Source of the DNA: Halomonas sp. 54_146
GTDB lineage: Bacteria; Pseudomonadota; Gammaproteobacteria; Pseudomonadales; Halomonadaceae
Reading direction: 5' to 3'
NCBI RefSeq assembly: GCF_001507855.1
Contig: NZ_LGEN01000006.1
Location: 52,411-116,410 of the forward strand
DNA length: 64,000 nucleotides
Under the pieces are notes generated by a model, which was given only the letters and a program-made list of their open reading frames with translations, was not told the DNA's origin and ran no database searches. Shown in pieces: positions 55,483 to 64,000 of this stretch (positions are counted from its first letter, which is position 1; every line of letters starts with the position of its first letter). A program made the translations under genes and the position numbers.

Positions 55483-56976
55483 TCAGGCGTCAAACGCCTG
55501 GGCGGGCATCATGGCTTCCACAAACATCACCAGCTCTTCCAGAATCTGGCGCTCACGATCGGTGAGGGTTTGCTGGTTGTACTGGGCGATTTCCCGCGCA
55601 AACGCCTTTAGCGTAAAGCCCGCCAAGGCGGGGTCGTTAATGCGCATCCAGCGAAACGCCTCCCACTGCTCGCGCTCTTCGCCTTCCAGCGTTTCGGGGT
55701 AACTGCGCGCACGGTAACGAAACAGCATCTCTTCCAAGCGCGGGTCTTGGAAAGCAAAGCGCTGCCCGACCAAATCCCACGGCTGCATTTCTCGCACCCG
55801 CTCCATCTGCTGGCGGTCGGCGGCGGAAAAGAAACTGCCCGAATAGAGCATTAAATCAGGGTCTTGGGGGCTATCGTCATAGGCTGCACTGAAGACTTCT
55901 GCCACTTTCTGCGCCACACCACTGGCATCGCGCAGGGTTTTCCAATGCTGACGGCAGGCGGCCACATCTACCCCTAACCGCTTGACGATGGTGCCATATT
56001 CGCCTTTTTGCGGGCCATCAACGTCTTTCAAGGCACTGGCAGGAAACACCACCGGGCAGCGGTTGATATGAATCACCTTGAGCGGAATACGCGCTTCGCC
56101 TTCGGCTAAATCCTGCTGGCTGACAAACACACGTTCACGAATCTGCTCAGCACTCATGGCAAGCAGGTCGCTAGGGTCAACGCTCAAATCGTAAACGATC
56201 ACCCCGTTAGGGTTAGTCGGGTGTTCGGCCAGCGGCATGACCAAGGCACTGCAGCCACGGCTGGCGGGGTAACGGCGGGAAATATGTAACAGCGGTTTGG
56301 CTCTAGGCAAATCGAGCTGCTTGGCCACCGCACGCTTGCCACGCAAACCAAGCAGATAAGTGAAAAGCTTAGGGTTACGCGCTTTGAGTAAACGCGCCAA
56401 AGCGATCGTGGCTCGCACATCGGCCACCGCATCATGCGCCCCTTCGTGGGCAATGCCGTTCGCTGTGGTTAAGTGCTCAAGCTTAAAACTGGGCGCGCCG
56501 TCTTCGCGCAGCGGCCACTCAATACCCGTTGGGCGCAGGGCATAAAAAGCGCGCACAACATCGATGAGATCCCAGCGGGAGTTGCCGTTCTGCCATTCGC
56601 GGGCATAAGGGTCAAGCAGATTACGATAAAACAGATGGCGGGAAACTTCGTCGTCAAATCGCAGGCTGTTATAACCCACCACGCAGGTGCCCGGCTGGCT
56701 CATGTGGCGCTGAATCTCGCCTGCGAATTCTGCTTCGGGGAGGCCGTGGCGCTGCGCTTTTTGGGGCGTAATGCCCGTAATTAAACAGGCCGCAGGATGG
56801 GGTAAATAGTCGTCGGCCGGTTTGCAGTAGAGCTCAATTGGCTCGCCAATTTCGTTAAGCTCGATATCCGTTCGCAGGGCAGCAAACTGAGCGGGCCGAT
56901 CGCGACGCGGGTCAGCCCCGAAGGTTTCATAGTCATGCCATAGAAAACTGACAGGAGCAGCATTGGGTGGCGCCAT
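55483..56976 (-). CDS. sbcB: Exodeoxyribonuclease I
   Basis: 497 aa (E. coli 475). DEDDh 3'-5' single-strand DNA exonuclease: FLWHDYETFG (D15, E17), NSLRFDDEVSRHLFYRNLLDPYAREWQNGNSRWDL region, HEGAHDAVADVRATI (His and final Asp), then SH3-like and helical C-terminal domains (MLFRYRARSYPETLEGEE). Convergent with the M16 gene. Confidence 0.95.
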   Translation of the reverse strand: MAPPNAAPVSFLWHDYETFGADPRRDRPAQFAALRTDIELNEIGEPIELYCKPADDYLPHPAACLITGITPQKAQRHGLPEAEFAGEIQRHMSQPGTCVVGYNSLRFDDEVSRHLFYRNLLDPYAREWQNGNSRWDLIDVVRAFYALRPTGIEWPLREDGAPSFKLEHLTTANGIAHEGAHDAVADVRATIALARLLKARNPKLFTYLLGLRGKRAVAKQLDLPRAKPLLHISRRYPASRGCSALVMPLAEHPTNPNGVIVYDLSVDPSDLLAMSAEQIRERVFVSQQDLAEGEARIPLKVIHINRCPVVFPASALKDVDGPQKGEYGTIVKRLGVDVAACRQHWKTLRDASGVAQKVAEVFSAAYDDSPQDPDLMLYSGSFFSAADRQQMERVREMQPWDLVGQRFAFQDPRLEEMLFRYRARSYPETLEGEEREQWEAFRWMRINDPALAGFTLKAFAREIAQYNQQTLTDRERQILEELVMFVEAMMPAQAFDA

Positions 56977-57078
56977 GAAGAAGCACTCCGCTCGGCAATG
57001 AAAAGCCCAAGCCTAGCACATCCGCCACCCTTTTCGCCGCGTCTTCACGGTTTGGCCTAGCGCTTAGCGGCGCTTGAG

Positions 57079-57104
57079 GTCAGCGTTTAAGTTCAGCGCT
57101 TAAG
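57079..57104. repeat. 13-bp tandem duplication across the minE stop codon
   Basis: gtcagcgtttaag (57079-57091) and ttcagcgcttaag (57092-57104), with a partial ggcgcttgag before. The minE TAA (57100-57102) is in the second. Confidence 0.85.
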
Positions 57105-57357
57105 ACCCGCTCTTGGGAAGCGTCACGTTCAGTTCTAGCACAGAGCAGTTGTCTTCGCTGTCCAACGAAATTTGAATCGCATCGTCGTCGACATGGACAT
57201 AACGACGAATCACCTCAAGCAGTTCACGCTCAAGCATCGGCATATAGTCAGGCTGGCCGCGCTGGCTACGCTGATGCGCCACAATAATTTGTAAACGTTC
57301 CTTGGCTACCGAGGCGGATTTCCTGCGCTCACGCTTCAAGAACTCCAGCAGTTTCAT
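57100..57357 (-). CDS. minE: Cell division topological specificity factor MinE
   Basis: 85 aa. N-terminal amphipathic and MinD-binding region ([33 protein letters not shown], shown as [20 protein letters not shown]), then topological domain [22 protein letters not shown]. Stimulates MinD ATPase and drives pole-to-pole oscillation. Overlaps minD by 4 bp. Confidence 0.97.
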   Translation of the reverse strand: MKLLEFLKRERRKSASVAKERLQIIVAHQRSQRGQPDYMPMLERELLEVIRRYVHVDDDAIQISLDSEDNCSVLELNVTLPKSGS

Positions 57358-58172
57358 CGTCGTCCTCCACCAAACATGCGGCTCAGCAGGCTTTTCCGTT
57401 GCATTTCATGGAAACGCAGCGGCATGTCCTCGCCGAGTAGGCGCGAAACCGTGTCGTTATAGGCCTGGCCCGCATCGCTGGAGATATCGTGGGTTACCGG
57501 CACGCCTTGGTTAGAAGCGCGCAGTACGGCTTCCGACTCAGGGATCAAACCCAACAGGTTAATCGCTAAGATTTCGCGAATATCGTCTAACGTCAGCATG
57601 TCACCGGAGATTACTCGCTCAGGGTTGTAGCGAGTGACCAACAGGTGTTCTTTAATGGGGTCGTCGCCCCGCTCAGCGCGGCGGGTTTTCGAGGCTAGCA
57701 AGCCTAAAATACGGTCAGAGTCACGCACTGACGATACTTCAGGGTTGGTGACCACAATCGCTTCGTCGGCAAAGTACATCGCCAACTGTGCACCGCGCTC
57801 AATACCCGCGGGTGAATCACATAAAATGAAATCGAAATCTTCTTTCAATTTTTCCAAAATTTCCGCGACGCCCTCTTGGGTCAACGCCTCTTTATCGCGG
57901 GTTTGGGAAGCCGGCAAAATAAACAAATTTTCAACGCGCTTGTCACGAATCAGCGCTTGATTAAGCCCCGCTTCGCCCTGAATGACGTTGACTAAGTCAT
58001 AAACCACACGTCGTTCACAGCCCATGATAAGGTCGAGATTACGCAGACCTACATCAAAGTCGATGACAACGGTTTTTTTACCACGCAGCGCAAGCCCTGT
58101 GGAAATTGCCGCCGCACTGGTGGTTTTGCCGACCCCTCCTTTGCCAGAGGTCACTACAATTATCTTGGCCAA
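57354..58172 (-). CDS. minD: Septum site-determining protein MinD
   Basis: 272 aa. Deviant Walker [13 protein letters not shown] (K11, K16), [26 protein letters not shown], and a C-terminal amphipathic membrane-targeting helix ([13 protein letters not shown]). Membrane ATPase that recruits MinC. Operon minC-minD-minE. Confidence 0.98.
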   Translation of the reverse strand: MAKIIVVTSGKGGVGKTTSAAAISTGLALRGKKTVVIDFDVGLRNLDLIMGCERRVVYDLVNVIQGEAGLNQALIRDKRVENLFILPASQTRDKEALTQEGVAEILEKLKEDFDFILCDSPAGIERGAQLAMYFADEAIVVTNPEVSSVRDSDRILGLLASKTRRAERGDDPIKEHLLVTRYNPERVISGDMLTLDDIREILAINLLGLIPESEAVLRASNQGVPVTHDISSDAGQAYNDTVSRLLGEDMPLRFHEMQRKSLLSRMFGGGRR

Positions 58173-58328
58173 AAGTCACTTCCTTCTTGAAGTCATTCTT
58201 CGCGAGCATACGTTATCTAGCGCTCTGCGCTTAACGGAACGTCAATGTCACCAACATGCCCCACTGTAACGGATAGCGTCTTCGGCGTCGCTAAGCATGA
58301 AACACCAAGGCACGCTCATGAAAACGCC

Positions 58329-59066
58329 TTATTCTAGTGGCTTAATTTCAAGCTGTTCTTTTGCAAAGTGAACTTCTGCTGGCCGACCCAGCAGCTGTGC
58401 ATCAATATCTTCCGAGCGCTTGTAATTACCCGCCACCGAAAGCAGCTCCGCTGCCAGTTCACGGCAATAAATGCCCGCCTGGGTATTACCGTGAATACCG
58501 GCTAACGCACGGCCGCGCAGCGCGCCGTACACATGAATACTGCCTGCAGCCAGCACTTCTGCCCCTGCATTCACCGCGCCGATGACGACTAAATCGCCAT
58601 CCGAGGCGCTTACCTGCTGCCCAGAACGCACCGTGCCCCGGTAAAGCCGTGTAGCCAGCGCGGGGGCATCGCCCGTTTCCTCACGAGTTGCATCGTGTAC
58701 CGGCGTGTTGCTAACGCTTTCCAATATGCGCCCGCGACCTTCCTCAACCGGCGGAAACCACCCCAGCCCCAGCGCCCACGCTGACTGGCGCACCGGCTCT
58801 GAGCCACCACGCAAGGCCACCGGTAAAAGCTTATGGTCGCGGCATACGGCGCATATACGCTCAAGGGCTAAGTGAGGTTCATTGAGTTTTTCCACGCTGA
58901 GCACAACCGGTGTATGCTGAAAGAAAGCGGGAGACTGGGAAAGCTTGCCCGCTAACTGCTGCCGGATTTGTTCCGGGTCGGCGCTACTTAGCTCCATGAC
59001 AGTCATCGGCAGCATGCCGCCTTTGAAGGTAAAGGCCACCGCAGCACTGTCCACGTTAAGGCTCAT
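58329..59066 (-). CDS. minC: Septum site-determining protein MinC
   Basis: 245 aa. N-terminal FtsZ-inhibitory domain (AVAFTFKGGMLPMTVMELSS), linker, C-terminal beta-helix (YRGTVRSGQQVSASDGDLVVIG, GAEVLAAGSIHVYGALRGRALAG). ATG 59064-59066 was chosen because the upstream codons look unlike MinC. 156 bp before minD. Confidence 0.96.
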   Translation of the reverse strand: MSLNVDSAAVAFTFKGGMLPMTVMELSSADPEQIRQQLAGKLSQSPAFFQHTPVVLSVEKLNEPHLALERICAVCRDHKLLPVALRGGSEPVRQSAWALGLGWFPPVEEGRGRILESVSNTPVHDATREETGDAPALATRLYRGTVRSGQQVSASDGDLVVIGAVNAGAEVLAAGSIHVYGALRGRALAGIHGNTQAGIYCRELAAELLSVAGNYKRSEDIDAQLLGRPAEVHFAKEQLEIKPLE

Positions 59067-59266
59067 GGCCGAACTCCATGTCATGTTCAGGTAAGATAAA
59101 GGTAGCGTACTATCGCGCATTGTGATGTAGAAAACAGATGCAGAAAGTAGCGGCTTACCACATCACAGCAAGGCCAAGCTAAGCGACAGCGCCGATGACT
59201 GCAACTGCCTTATCCGCAGACAACTGATTTTTTTCATATTAAGCACCTTTTATAGCAGGATGATCC

Positions 59267-62083
59267 ATGCACCGACTGTTAAGACGTCTGTTCGCACCTC
59301 GGTGGCAACACCCTGACCCCGAGGTACGCCGTCAGGCGCTCCAACGACTCGACCCTCAACAAACAGAACAGCGCCAGGCGCTGCAGTCGCTCACGCAAGA
59401 TACCGATAGCCATATCCAGCTTACTGCGCTGCTGGCGCTGGACGACTGCACAGGTTTAGTCGACGCCTACCCGCGTCACCAGCAAGAAGACACCTGGTTC
59501 ACTGCCGTTTGCCAACGGCTAAGCGGGCGTGAAGGCCATACCGACCTTCATCAACGCCAAGCGTTGGTCGAACGAATCGAAGACCCCCGGGTGCTAAGCG
59601 CGGTGGCGCTGCAGGGCGACAATCTCGATTTGCGCTTGAACGCGCTGGGCAAGCTTAACGATGATCAAGCGTTGATTCACCAGGCGTGCCACAACGGCGT
59701 TGCTGCCGTTCGCCACCAGGCCGCCGAGCGCATTAGCGATGAAGAAGGGCTGAAACGGCTAATAAAAGAGGCTCGCCGCGACCGCCAGGTAGTACGCTTG
59801 GCGCGGGAACGCCTTAACCGCTTGCGCAGCGACGCCCAATGGCTGGAAGCAGAACAGCAGCAGCGCGAAACGCTTCTGAAGCAGCTAGAGCAACACGCCC
59901 GAGCGCCTTGGGAACCGCTCTACGGCGGGCGCTTTCGTCATCTTGAACGGCAGTGGCAACAGCTGACTCAGCCGCCTAGCGCTGAGCAGGAACAGCGTTT
60001 TCATCAAGCTCTGCTTAACTGCCGCAAAACACTGCACGACCACGAAACTCAGGAACAGGCGCGCCAACAGAGCGAAGAACGCCGCGAACAAGCAGACAAC
60101 ACCCGCGAACAGCTGCTGGAAGGCATCGAAGAAACGCTTGACGGGCTGCGCCATGCGGCTGCCATCACGGTGCAGGATATTGACAGCCTGCGCGCCCAGC
60201 GGCACCTGCTCGGCCAACGCTGGCAGGCGCTTTCGGATATGTACCCGCCAAGCGATGCCATGCGCCAGCGCTATACGCTGGCCATCACCCACTACGACCA
60301 GTGCTTAGAAGCATGGCAGCGCTGGTGTACGGTAAGCGCTAGCGTGGAAACCGCGCTGGCCAGCGGCGATCATTCCACCCTGGCAGCACAGCTTGCCCAG
60401 TGCCGGTGGCCGAAAGCGTTAACACCGCCTGCGCTGCTGAACCGTGCCCAAGCGGCCCTCAGCGCCGCAAACGCGCCACCTACGCCGCCGGAAGAAGATA
60501 GCGCCACGCTAGAGGCTTATAGCGCCGAACTCGACACCTTAGAGCACTTGCTAGAGCGCGGCGCCTTCAAAAGCGCCAGCCGCCTGCATCAGCGGCTTAA
60601 ACCGCGCATTGAAACGCTGGCAAGCCCTACCGCTCAGCCGCTGAAAACGCGTTTAAAGCAGCTGGCCGCTCGGCTGGCAGAGCTACGCGATTGGCGCGGG
60701 TTTGTTGCCGGTCCCAAGCGCGAACAGCTATGCGCCAGCATTGAAGCCCTCGCCAACGACCATCACATGGTGGAAGAGGCGCTGGACCGCCACCATCTTC
60801 AACTGGTCAAAGAGTGGAAATCGCTGGGTGATGCCGCCGCCAACCGGGAACAGTCCGCACGTTTTCGCAGCGCATCAGACCGCATTCATGAACGGCTCGC
60901 CCCCTGGCGAGATCGATTGAGTGAAGAACGCGAAGCGAACCTTCAAGCCCGCGAAGCGTTGTGCGAACAACTAGAAAGCCTGCTGGCTCAACCCGCGGAA
61001 GATGCCGACCCGGACGTACTGCGGCAAATTCGTGACAAAGCTCGCCACCAATGGCGCCATTACAGCCCGGTGCCCCGCGAACGCGCCGAAGCCGTTGGGC
61101 GGCGCTTTGGCACTATTCGCCACCACTTGCAGGTGTTGATTGATCAACGCGCAGAACACATCGCCACACAAAAACGGGAGCTAATTAGCCAGGTGAGCGC
61201 GCTGCGCAGCGACGACAGCCAACCGCTAGCACAACGCACCCATCAGGCTAAACAGCTTCAGCAGCAGTGGCGAGCGCTAGGCCGCGCGCCCAAAGGCGAA
61301 GAGCAAACCCTGTGGAAAAGCTTTCGTCATGAGTGTGACCAGCTTTTTGCTCAGCGCGAAGCGCATAAAAATGAGCAGGCAGCACGCCAGCAACAGCAGC
61401 TAGATGCCATGCAAACCCTGATTGACCAAATGGACAGCTGGCAGCCGATTAACGCCAGCGAGGCGGCCACGCTGGATCGCTTTATCGAACAGGCCAATCA
61501 GCTTGATTCACTGCCACGCAGCCGGCGCAGCGAAGGCATGCAGCGGCGCATGAGCGGCATTGTGCGGGCGCGGCGGGAACGCTTAAACCGGCTGGCGGTC
61601 GCCGATACGGTGCAGCAGTGGCACACCGTCATGCCGCTAGTGAATGCGCACTTGGCTGCCGACCAGCAGTACTTAGGTGGCGGAGCGCCTAGCGATGTAG
61701 ACGCGCAAACGGTGCTCAATACCGCCCTGCCGGCGGCTTTTAAGGAAGCGCACAACACACGCAATCAGCAGCGCCACACCATAACGGCACCGCTATCCGA
61801 TGCTGATCAGGCACGCATCGCCGATTCGCTTGCTCGGCTAAGAGTGCACCTTTCCATGCTTGCTGTAGGTAGCGTGCGGCAAAGCGATGAACCGCTGCGC
61901 CTGGCTATTCAGGTAGAGCGCTTGAACGAAGGCTTTAACCAAGAGCGCAGCCGTGATCAAGACGTCATCGATATTTTAGCGGCGTTACTAGCCCTGGGGC
62001 CGATGCCAGCCGCGCTATGGGACGCAGAAGTAGAGGAACTGGATAACCTGCTGAGCCGATTGGCACGCGTACCGTTACCTTAA
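59267..62083 (+). CDS. Large DUF349 repeat protein
   Basis: 938 aa, cytoplasmic, very rich in Gln, Arg and Glu. The N-terminal part has HEAT-like helical pairs (HPDPEVRRQALQRLDPQ, DNLDLRLNALGKLNDDQAL, GVAAVRHQAAERISDEEGL). The middle has several DUF349 units with the W-x-x-L-G core (QRWQALSDMYPP, KEWKSLGDAA, QQWRALGRAPKGEEQTLWKSFRHECD) and coiled-coil spacers. Function unknown; the architecture suggests a scaffolding or nucleic-acid-associated role. Monocistronic, ending at a strong terminator. Confidence 0.88.
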   Translation: MHRLLRRLFAPRWQHPDPEVRRQALQRLDPQQTEQRQALQSLTQDTDSHIQLTALLALDDCTGLVDAYPRHQQEDTWFTAVCQRLSGREGHTDLHQRQALVERIEDPRVLSAVALQGDNLDLRLNALGKLNDDQALIHQACHNGVAAVRHQAAERISDEEGLKRLIKEARRDRQVVRLARERLNRLRSDAQWLEAEQQQRETLLKQLEQHARAPWEPLYGGRFRHLERQWQQLTQPPSAEQEQRFHQALLNCRKTLHDHETQEQARQQSEERREQADNTREQLLEGIEETLDGLRHAAAITVQDIDSLRAQRHLLGQRWQALSDMYPPSDAMRQRYTLAITHYDQCLEAWQRWCTVSASVETALASGDHSTLAAQLAQCRWPKALTPPALLNRAQAALSAANAPPTPPEEDSATLEAYSAELDTLEHLLERGAFKSASRLHQRLKPRIETLASPTAQPLKTRLKQLAARLAELRDWRGFVAGPKREQLCASIEALANDHHMVEEALDRHHLQLVKEWKSLGDAAANREQSARFRSASDRIHERLAPWRDRLSEEREANLQAREALCEQLESLLAQPAEDADPDVLRQIRDKARHQWRHYSPVPRERAEAVGRRFGTIRHHLQVLIDQRAEHIATQKRELISQVSALRSDDSQPLAQRTHQAKQLQQQWRALGRAPKGEEQTLWKSFRHECDQLFAQREAHKNEQAARQQQQLDAMQTLIDQMDSWQPINASEAATLDRFIEQANQLDSLPRSRRSEGMQRRMSGIVRARRERLNRLAVADTVQQWHTVMPLVNAHLAADQQYLGGGAPSDVDAQTVLNTALPAAFKEAHNTRNQQRHTITAPLSDADQARIADSLARLRVHLSMLAVGSVRQSDEPLRLAIQVERLNEGFNQERSRDQDVIDILAALLALGPMPAALWDAEVEELDNLLSRLARVPLP

Positions 62084-62102
62084 TAGGCCGTTTACTAACG
62101 AC

Positions 62103-62131
62103 AACGGGAGGCTGATAGCCTCCCGTTTTTT
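62103..62131 (+). terminator. Terminator after the DUF349 gene
   Basis: AACGGGAGGC/GCCTCCCGTT (10 bp) with a 5-base loop and T-run, 20 bp after the DUF349 stop. Confidence 0.9.
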
Positions 62132-62177
62132 GTTTTCCCCTGGTAAGGGATAACGTTTGTCAGCTAATGGCGCGCCA

Positions 62178-62924
62178 TTAGCCCATGAACTGGCCACCGT
62201 TGATATCGATGTTAGCGCCGGTGATAAATCCTGACTCTTTATCTGCCAAGAAAGCTACCAGCCGACCAATCTCTTCTGGCGTGCCATAGCGCTTCACGGG
62301 GATCGTCTCCCGAATAGCTTCACGCACTTTTTCTGGAATATTCATAATCATATCAGTGGCAATATAGCCAGGTGATACCGTATTAACGGTAATGCCTTTG
62401 GTCGCCGTTTCCTGCGCCAGCGACATGGTCAGACCATGCATGCCCGCTTTCGCGGCCGCGTAATTGACCTGGCCGAACTGTCCTTTACGACCATTAATGG
62501 AGGAAATATTGATAATCCGACCATAGCCATGCTCAAGCATCATCTCGATCACGCTGCGGCAGGTGTTAAAGACACTGTTGAGGTTAGTATCGAGCACTTC
62601 GTACCACTGCTCGTAGGACATTTTTTTCATGGTGCCATCACGGGTAATACCCGCACAATTTACGAGCACACTGATGGGCCCATACTTGTCATGAATTTCT
62701 TGGGCTCCTTGTAGGCAGGCATTATGGTCGGAAAGGTCGACACCGGACAGCTCGATATTGTTATAGCCGTCGGCATGCTGCGTTTCTAGCCAGGTTTTGG
62801 CCTTGTAGGGGTTACGGTAACCCGCCACGACCAGATATCCCGCATCTGCCAACGAACGACAAATTGCCGTACCGATACCACCAGTTCCACCAGTTACCCA
62901 GGCGACGGGGGCTTGATTGGCCAT
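62178..62924 (-). CDS. phbB: Acetoacetyl-CoA reductase
   Basis: 248-aa SDR, NADPH-dependent reduction of acetoacetyl-CoA to (R)-3-hydroxybutyryl-CoA for PHB. TGGTGGIG (11-18), catalytic S142, Y155, K159 (NISSINGRKGQFGQVNYAAAK read as parts), and the PhaB-type VSPGYIATDMI and C-terminal ANIDINGGQFMG. No phaA or phaC nearby, so the PHB genes are dispersed, as in Halomonas. FabG is the alternative, but the GRKGQFGQ and DINGGQFMG motifs favour PhaB. Confidence 0.92.
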   Translation of the reverse strand: MANQAPVAWVTGGTGGIGTAICRSLADAGYLVVAGYRNPYKAKTWLETQHADGYNNIELSGVDLSDHNACLQGAQEIHDKYGPISVLVNCAGITRDGTMKKMSYEQWYEVLDTNLNSVFNTCRSVIEMMLEHGYGRIINISSINGRKGQFGQVNYAAAKAGMHGLTMSLAQETATKGITVNTVSPGYIATDMIMNIPEKVREAIRETIPVKRYGTPEEIGRLVAFLADKESGFITGANIDINGGQFMG

Positions 62925-63151
62925 TGACTACCTCCCTGATATGACAAATGGCTTGGATCTTAAATATGCACATTGCGTCGCAAGCCATTGTGAAAAAGCG
63001 CGGGTGCGCTTGTACCATCCTAGTGCACTATTTAATTCAGTAATGCACCAGCGTATGTTTTTGTTATGGCTACTTGCAGCATAGCTTTTCTTTGCCCATG
63101 TTGCAGCAGGTTGCTCGCCACCGCTATAAGCCGAACGTGTTAATACCCCTA

Positions 63152-63179
63152 TTGACTTCACGTTAAACTTCTGTAGAAT
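63152..63179 (+). promoter_or_regulatory. Promoter of tRNA-fMet
   Basis: TTGACT (63152-63157), 16-bp spacer, TAGAAT (63174-63179), ending 14 bp before the tRNA 5' end. GC-rich discriminator. Confidence 0.75.
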
Positions 63180-63193
63180 ACGCCACACGTTGA

Positions 63194-63270
<77 letters not shown>

Positions 63271-63278
63271 ATATTTTG

Positions 63279-63311
63279 AAAGTCAGATCAGTTACTTACT
63301 GATCTGACTTT
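63279..63311 (+). terminator. Terminator of tRNA-fMet
   Basis: Perfect 13-bp inverted repeat (63279-63291 with 63299-63311) around a 7-base loop, followed by TTCGTTT, 8 bases after the tRNA. Confidence 0.88.
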
Positions 63312-63338
63312 TTCGTTTCTGTTAGTCTGCAAACTTCC

Positions 63339-63371
63339 TGTGACACATCTGTGACGTATATGTGACACATT
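63339..63371. repeat. Three 11-bp direct repeats of TGTGAC type
   Basis: tgtgacacatc (63339), tgtgacgtata (63350) and tgtgacacatt (63361), exact 11-bp period, about one helical turn, downstream of the tRNA terminator. Confidence 0.85.
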
Positions 63372-63449
63372 AGCTTTTTCTACCTCCTCAGCCATCTTTT
63401 CTAACGACCTTCAGGCAACTTACTCTCCACCTCTCTTCTCCCCACACCT

Positions 63450-63611
63450 CTAATCGTGTTCATGTTTTGCACGGTCTTCCTGAAATTCTAGCAAATCACC
63501 CACCTCACAATTGAAAAGCTTGCATAGCTTATCCAGGGCATCGAGCTCGATTCGCTGAGCGGTTTCTTTATATAGCTCGCTGAAGCCAGCGTTTAGTGAG
63601 GTTCGTCAACG
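63450..63611 (-). pseudogene. Truncated XRE-family (HTH_26) regulator
   Basis: About 50 codons ending at TAG 63450-63452 encode RTSLNA, then ELYKETAQRIELDALDKLCK and LFNCEVGDLLEF. This is the C-terminal two thirds of small Cro/CI-like regulators (YozG type). No start or first HTH helices exist: an in-frame TGA lies just before RTSLNA and the upstream DNA is unrelated. Confidence 0.7.
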
Positions 63612-63675
63612 CGAAAACGCCTTTCTTAAAGCTGCGGCTGAGCGATTGCGAGGGGGGGCACATTACGATGCTTAA
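63595..63675 (+). pseudogene. Orphan C-terminal gene fragment
   Basis: An open stretch without a start encodes VRQRENAFLKAAAERLRGGA then HYDA and TAA 63673-63675. Helical, charged and gene-like, abutting the 5' break of the XRE fragment. Parent family not recognised. Suggests a deletion or insertion junction near 63595-63605. Confidence 0.4.
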
Positions 63676-63822
63676 CCTGAACAAAACGCGGCCCGTTTTT
63701 ACTTGATGACCATACTTCAGAATAATTGGCTATCTTGATAATAGAAGCAATGGATTTAAGCCGATCGCCACTTTCTTGTCGGCAAGCATTAGTACAACAA
63801 TTGAACAGAGAGCAATAGCGCC

Positions 63823-63906
63823 ATGAAACGCCTCTATATCAAACGTCTCCTACTCGTCGCTACCCTTCTGACTAGCGCTTCCTCCACTTACGGTAACGAG
63901 TATTGA
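63823..63906 (+). CDS. 27-aa signal-peptide-only ORF
   Basis: ATG 63823 opens a frame with a basic start (MKRLYIKRL), hydrophobic core (LLVATLLTSA) and an S-Y-G type cleavage region, then stops after NEY. Probably the 5' remnant of an exported-protein gene. A different frame stays open from about 63900 to the window end, so a frameshift is also possible. No typical Shine-Dalgarno. Confidence 0.4.
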   Translation: MKRLYIKRLLLVATLLTSASSTYGNEY

Positions 63907-64000
63907 ACCCTCCGACGATTCATTCAAAGAATAGAATCGCGGATTCTTACCCCTCTCACGCGCTCTGTTGCCAGAGCGAGGAGAGCGATACCGGGGTTCT

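Noticed and set aside
63339..63371. CRP binding site
   Set aside because: Direct TGTGAC repeats without the TCACA inverted half-site.

Overview
The window is ordinary chromosomal backbone of a gammaproteobacterium, most likely a member of the Halomonadaceae (Halomonas sensu lato). This is inferred from protein character and gene order, not from a database search. The order around rpmBG-radC-coaBC-dut-algC-argB and pyrH-tsf-rpsB-map-glnD-dapC-dapD-dapE is pseudomonad/oceanospirillad-like. There is also a PHB-type acetoacetyl-CoA reductase, a FadL-type outer-membrane protein, the MinCDE set and a membrane-anchored cold-shock protein.

Layout. 1-10.4 kb: pyrH (cut by the left edge), tsf and rpsB on the minus strand; then map, glnD, dapC, an ArsC/Spx-like gene, dapD, dapE and a small unknown gene on the plus strand (N-terminal processing, nitrogen signalling, lysine/peptidoglycan precursors). 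10.4-20.8 kb: membrane cold-shock protein, slyX, thioesterase, rlmI-type methyltransferase, mutM, rpmG/rpmB, radC; then coaBC, dut, algC, argB, slmA. 20.9-29.9 kb: rpoH, ftsX-ftsE-ftsY, rsmD, zapB, rimI, a HolD-like gene, bolA, a drug-efflux MFS gene and a small acidic unknown. 29.9-34.7 kb: lysS, prfB (with its programmed +1 frameshift), a FadL-family porin with a damaged 3' end, and a MerR regulator. 34.7-43.6 kb: copA and a 23-codon microprotein; recJ, thrC, hom, dsbC, xerD. 43.7-50.3 kb: rplS-trmD-rimM-rpsP, ffh, ypjD, corB. 50.3-59.1 kb: plsC-like and TetR genes, a SRAP-domain gene, an M16 peptidase, sbcB, minE-minD-minC. 59.2-64 kb: a 938-aa DUF349 protein, phaB/phbB, initiator tRNA-fMet, then gene debris (truncated XRE regulator, orphan fragment, signal-peptide-only ORF) to the right edge.

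No prophage, CRISPR array, insertion sequence or secondary-metabolite cluster was seen. The most unusual window-wide signal is a set of short (11-26 bp) tandem duplications between genes. Many of them straddle a stop codon, sometimes recreating in-frame back-up stops or extra Shine-Dalgarno copies. The most interesting single gene is the SRAP (YedK/HMCES-like) protein at 51860-52546, in which all four catalytic positions are replaced while the fold motifs remain. Also notable are the 3'-deleted FadL-type gene, the MerR-type 20-bp-spacer promoter in front of merR-copA, the copA-coupled microprotein and a HolD-like gene next to rimI.
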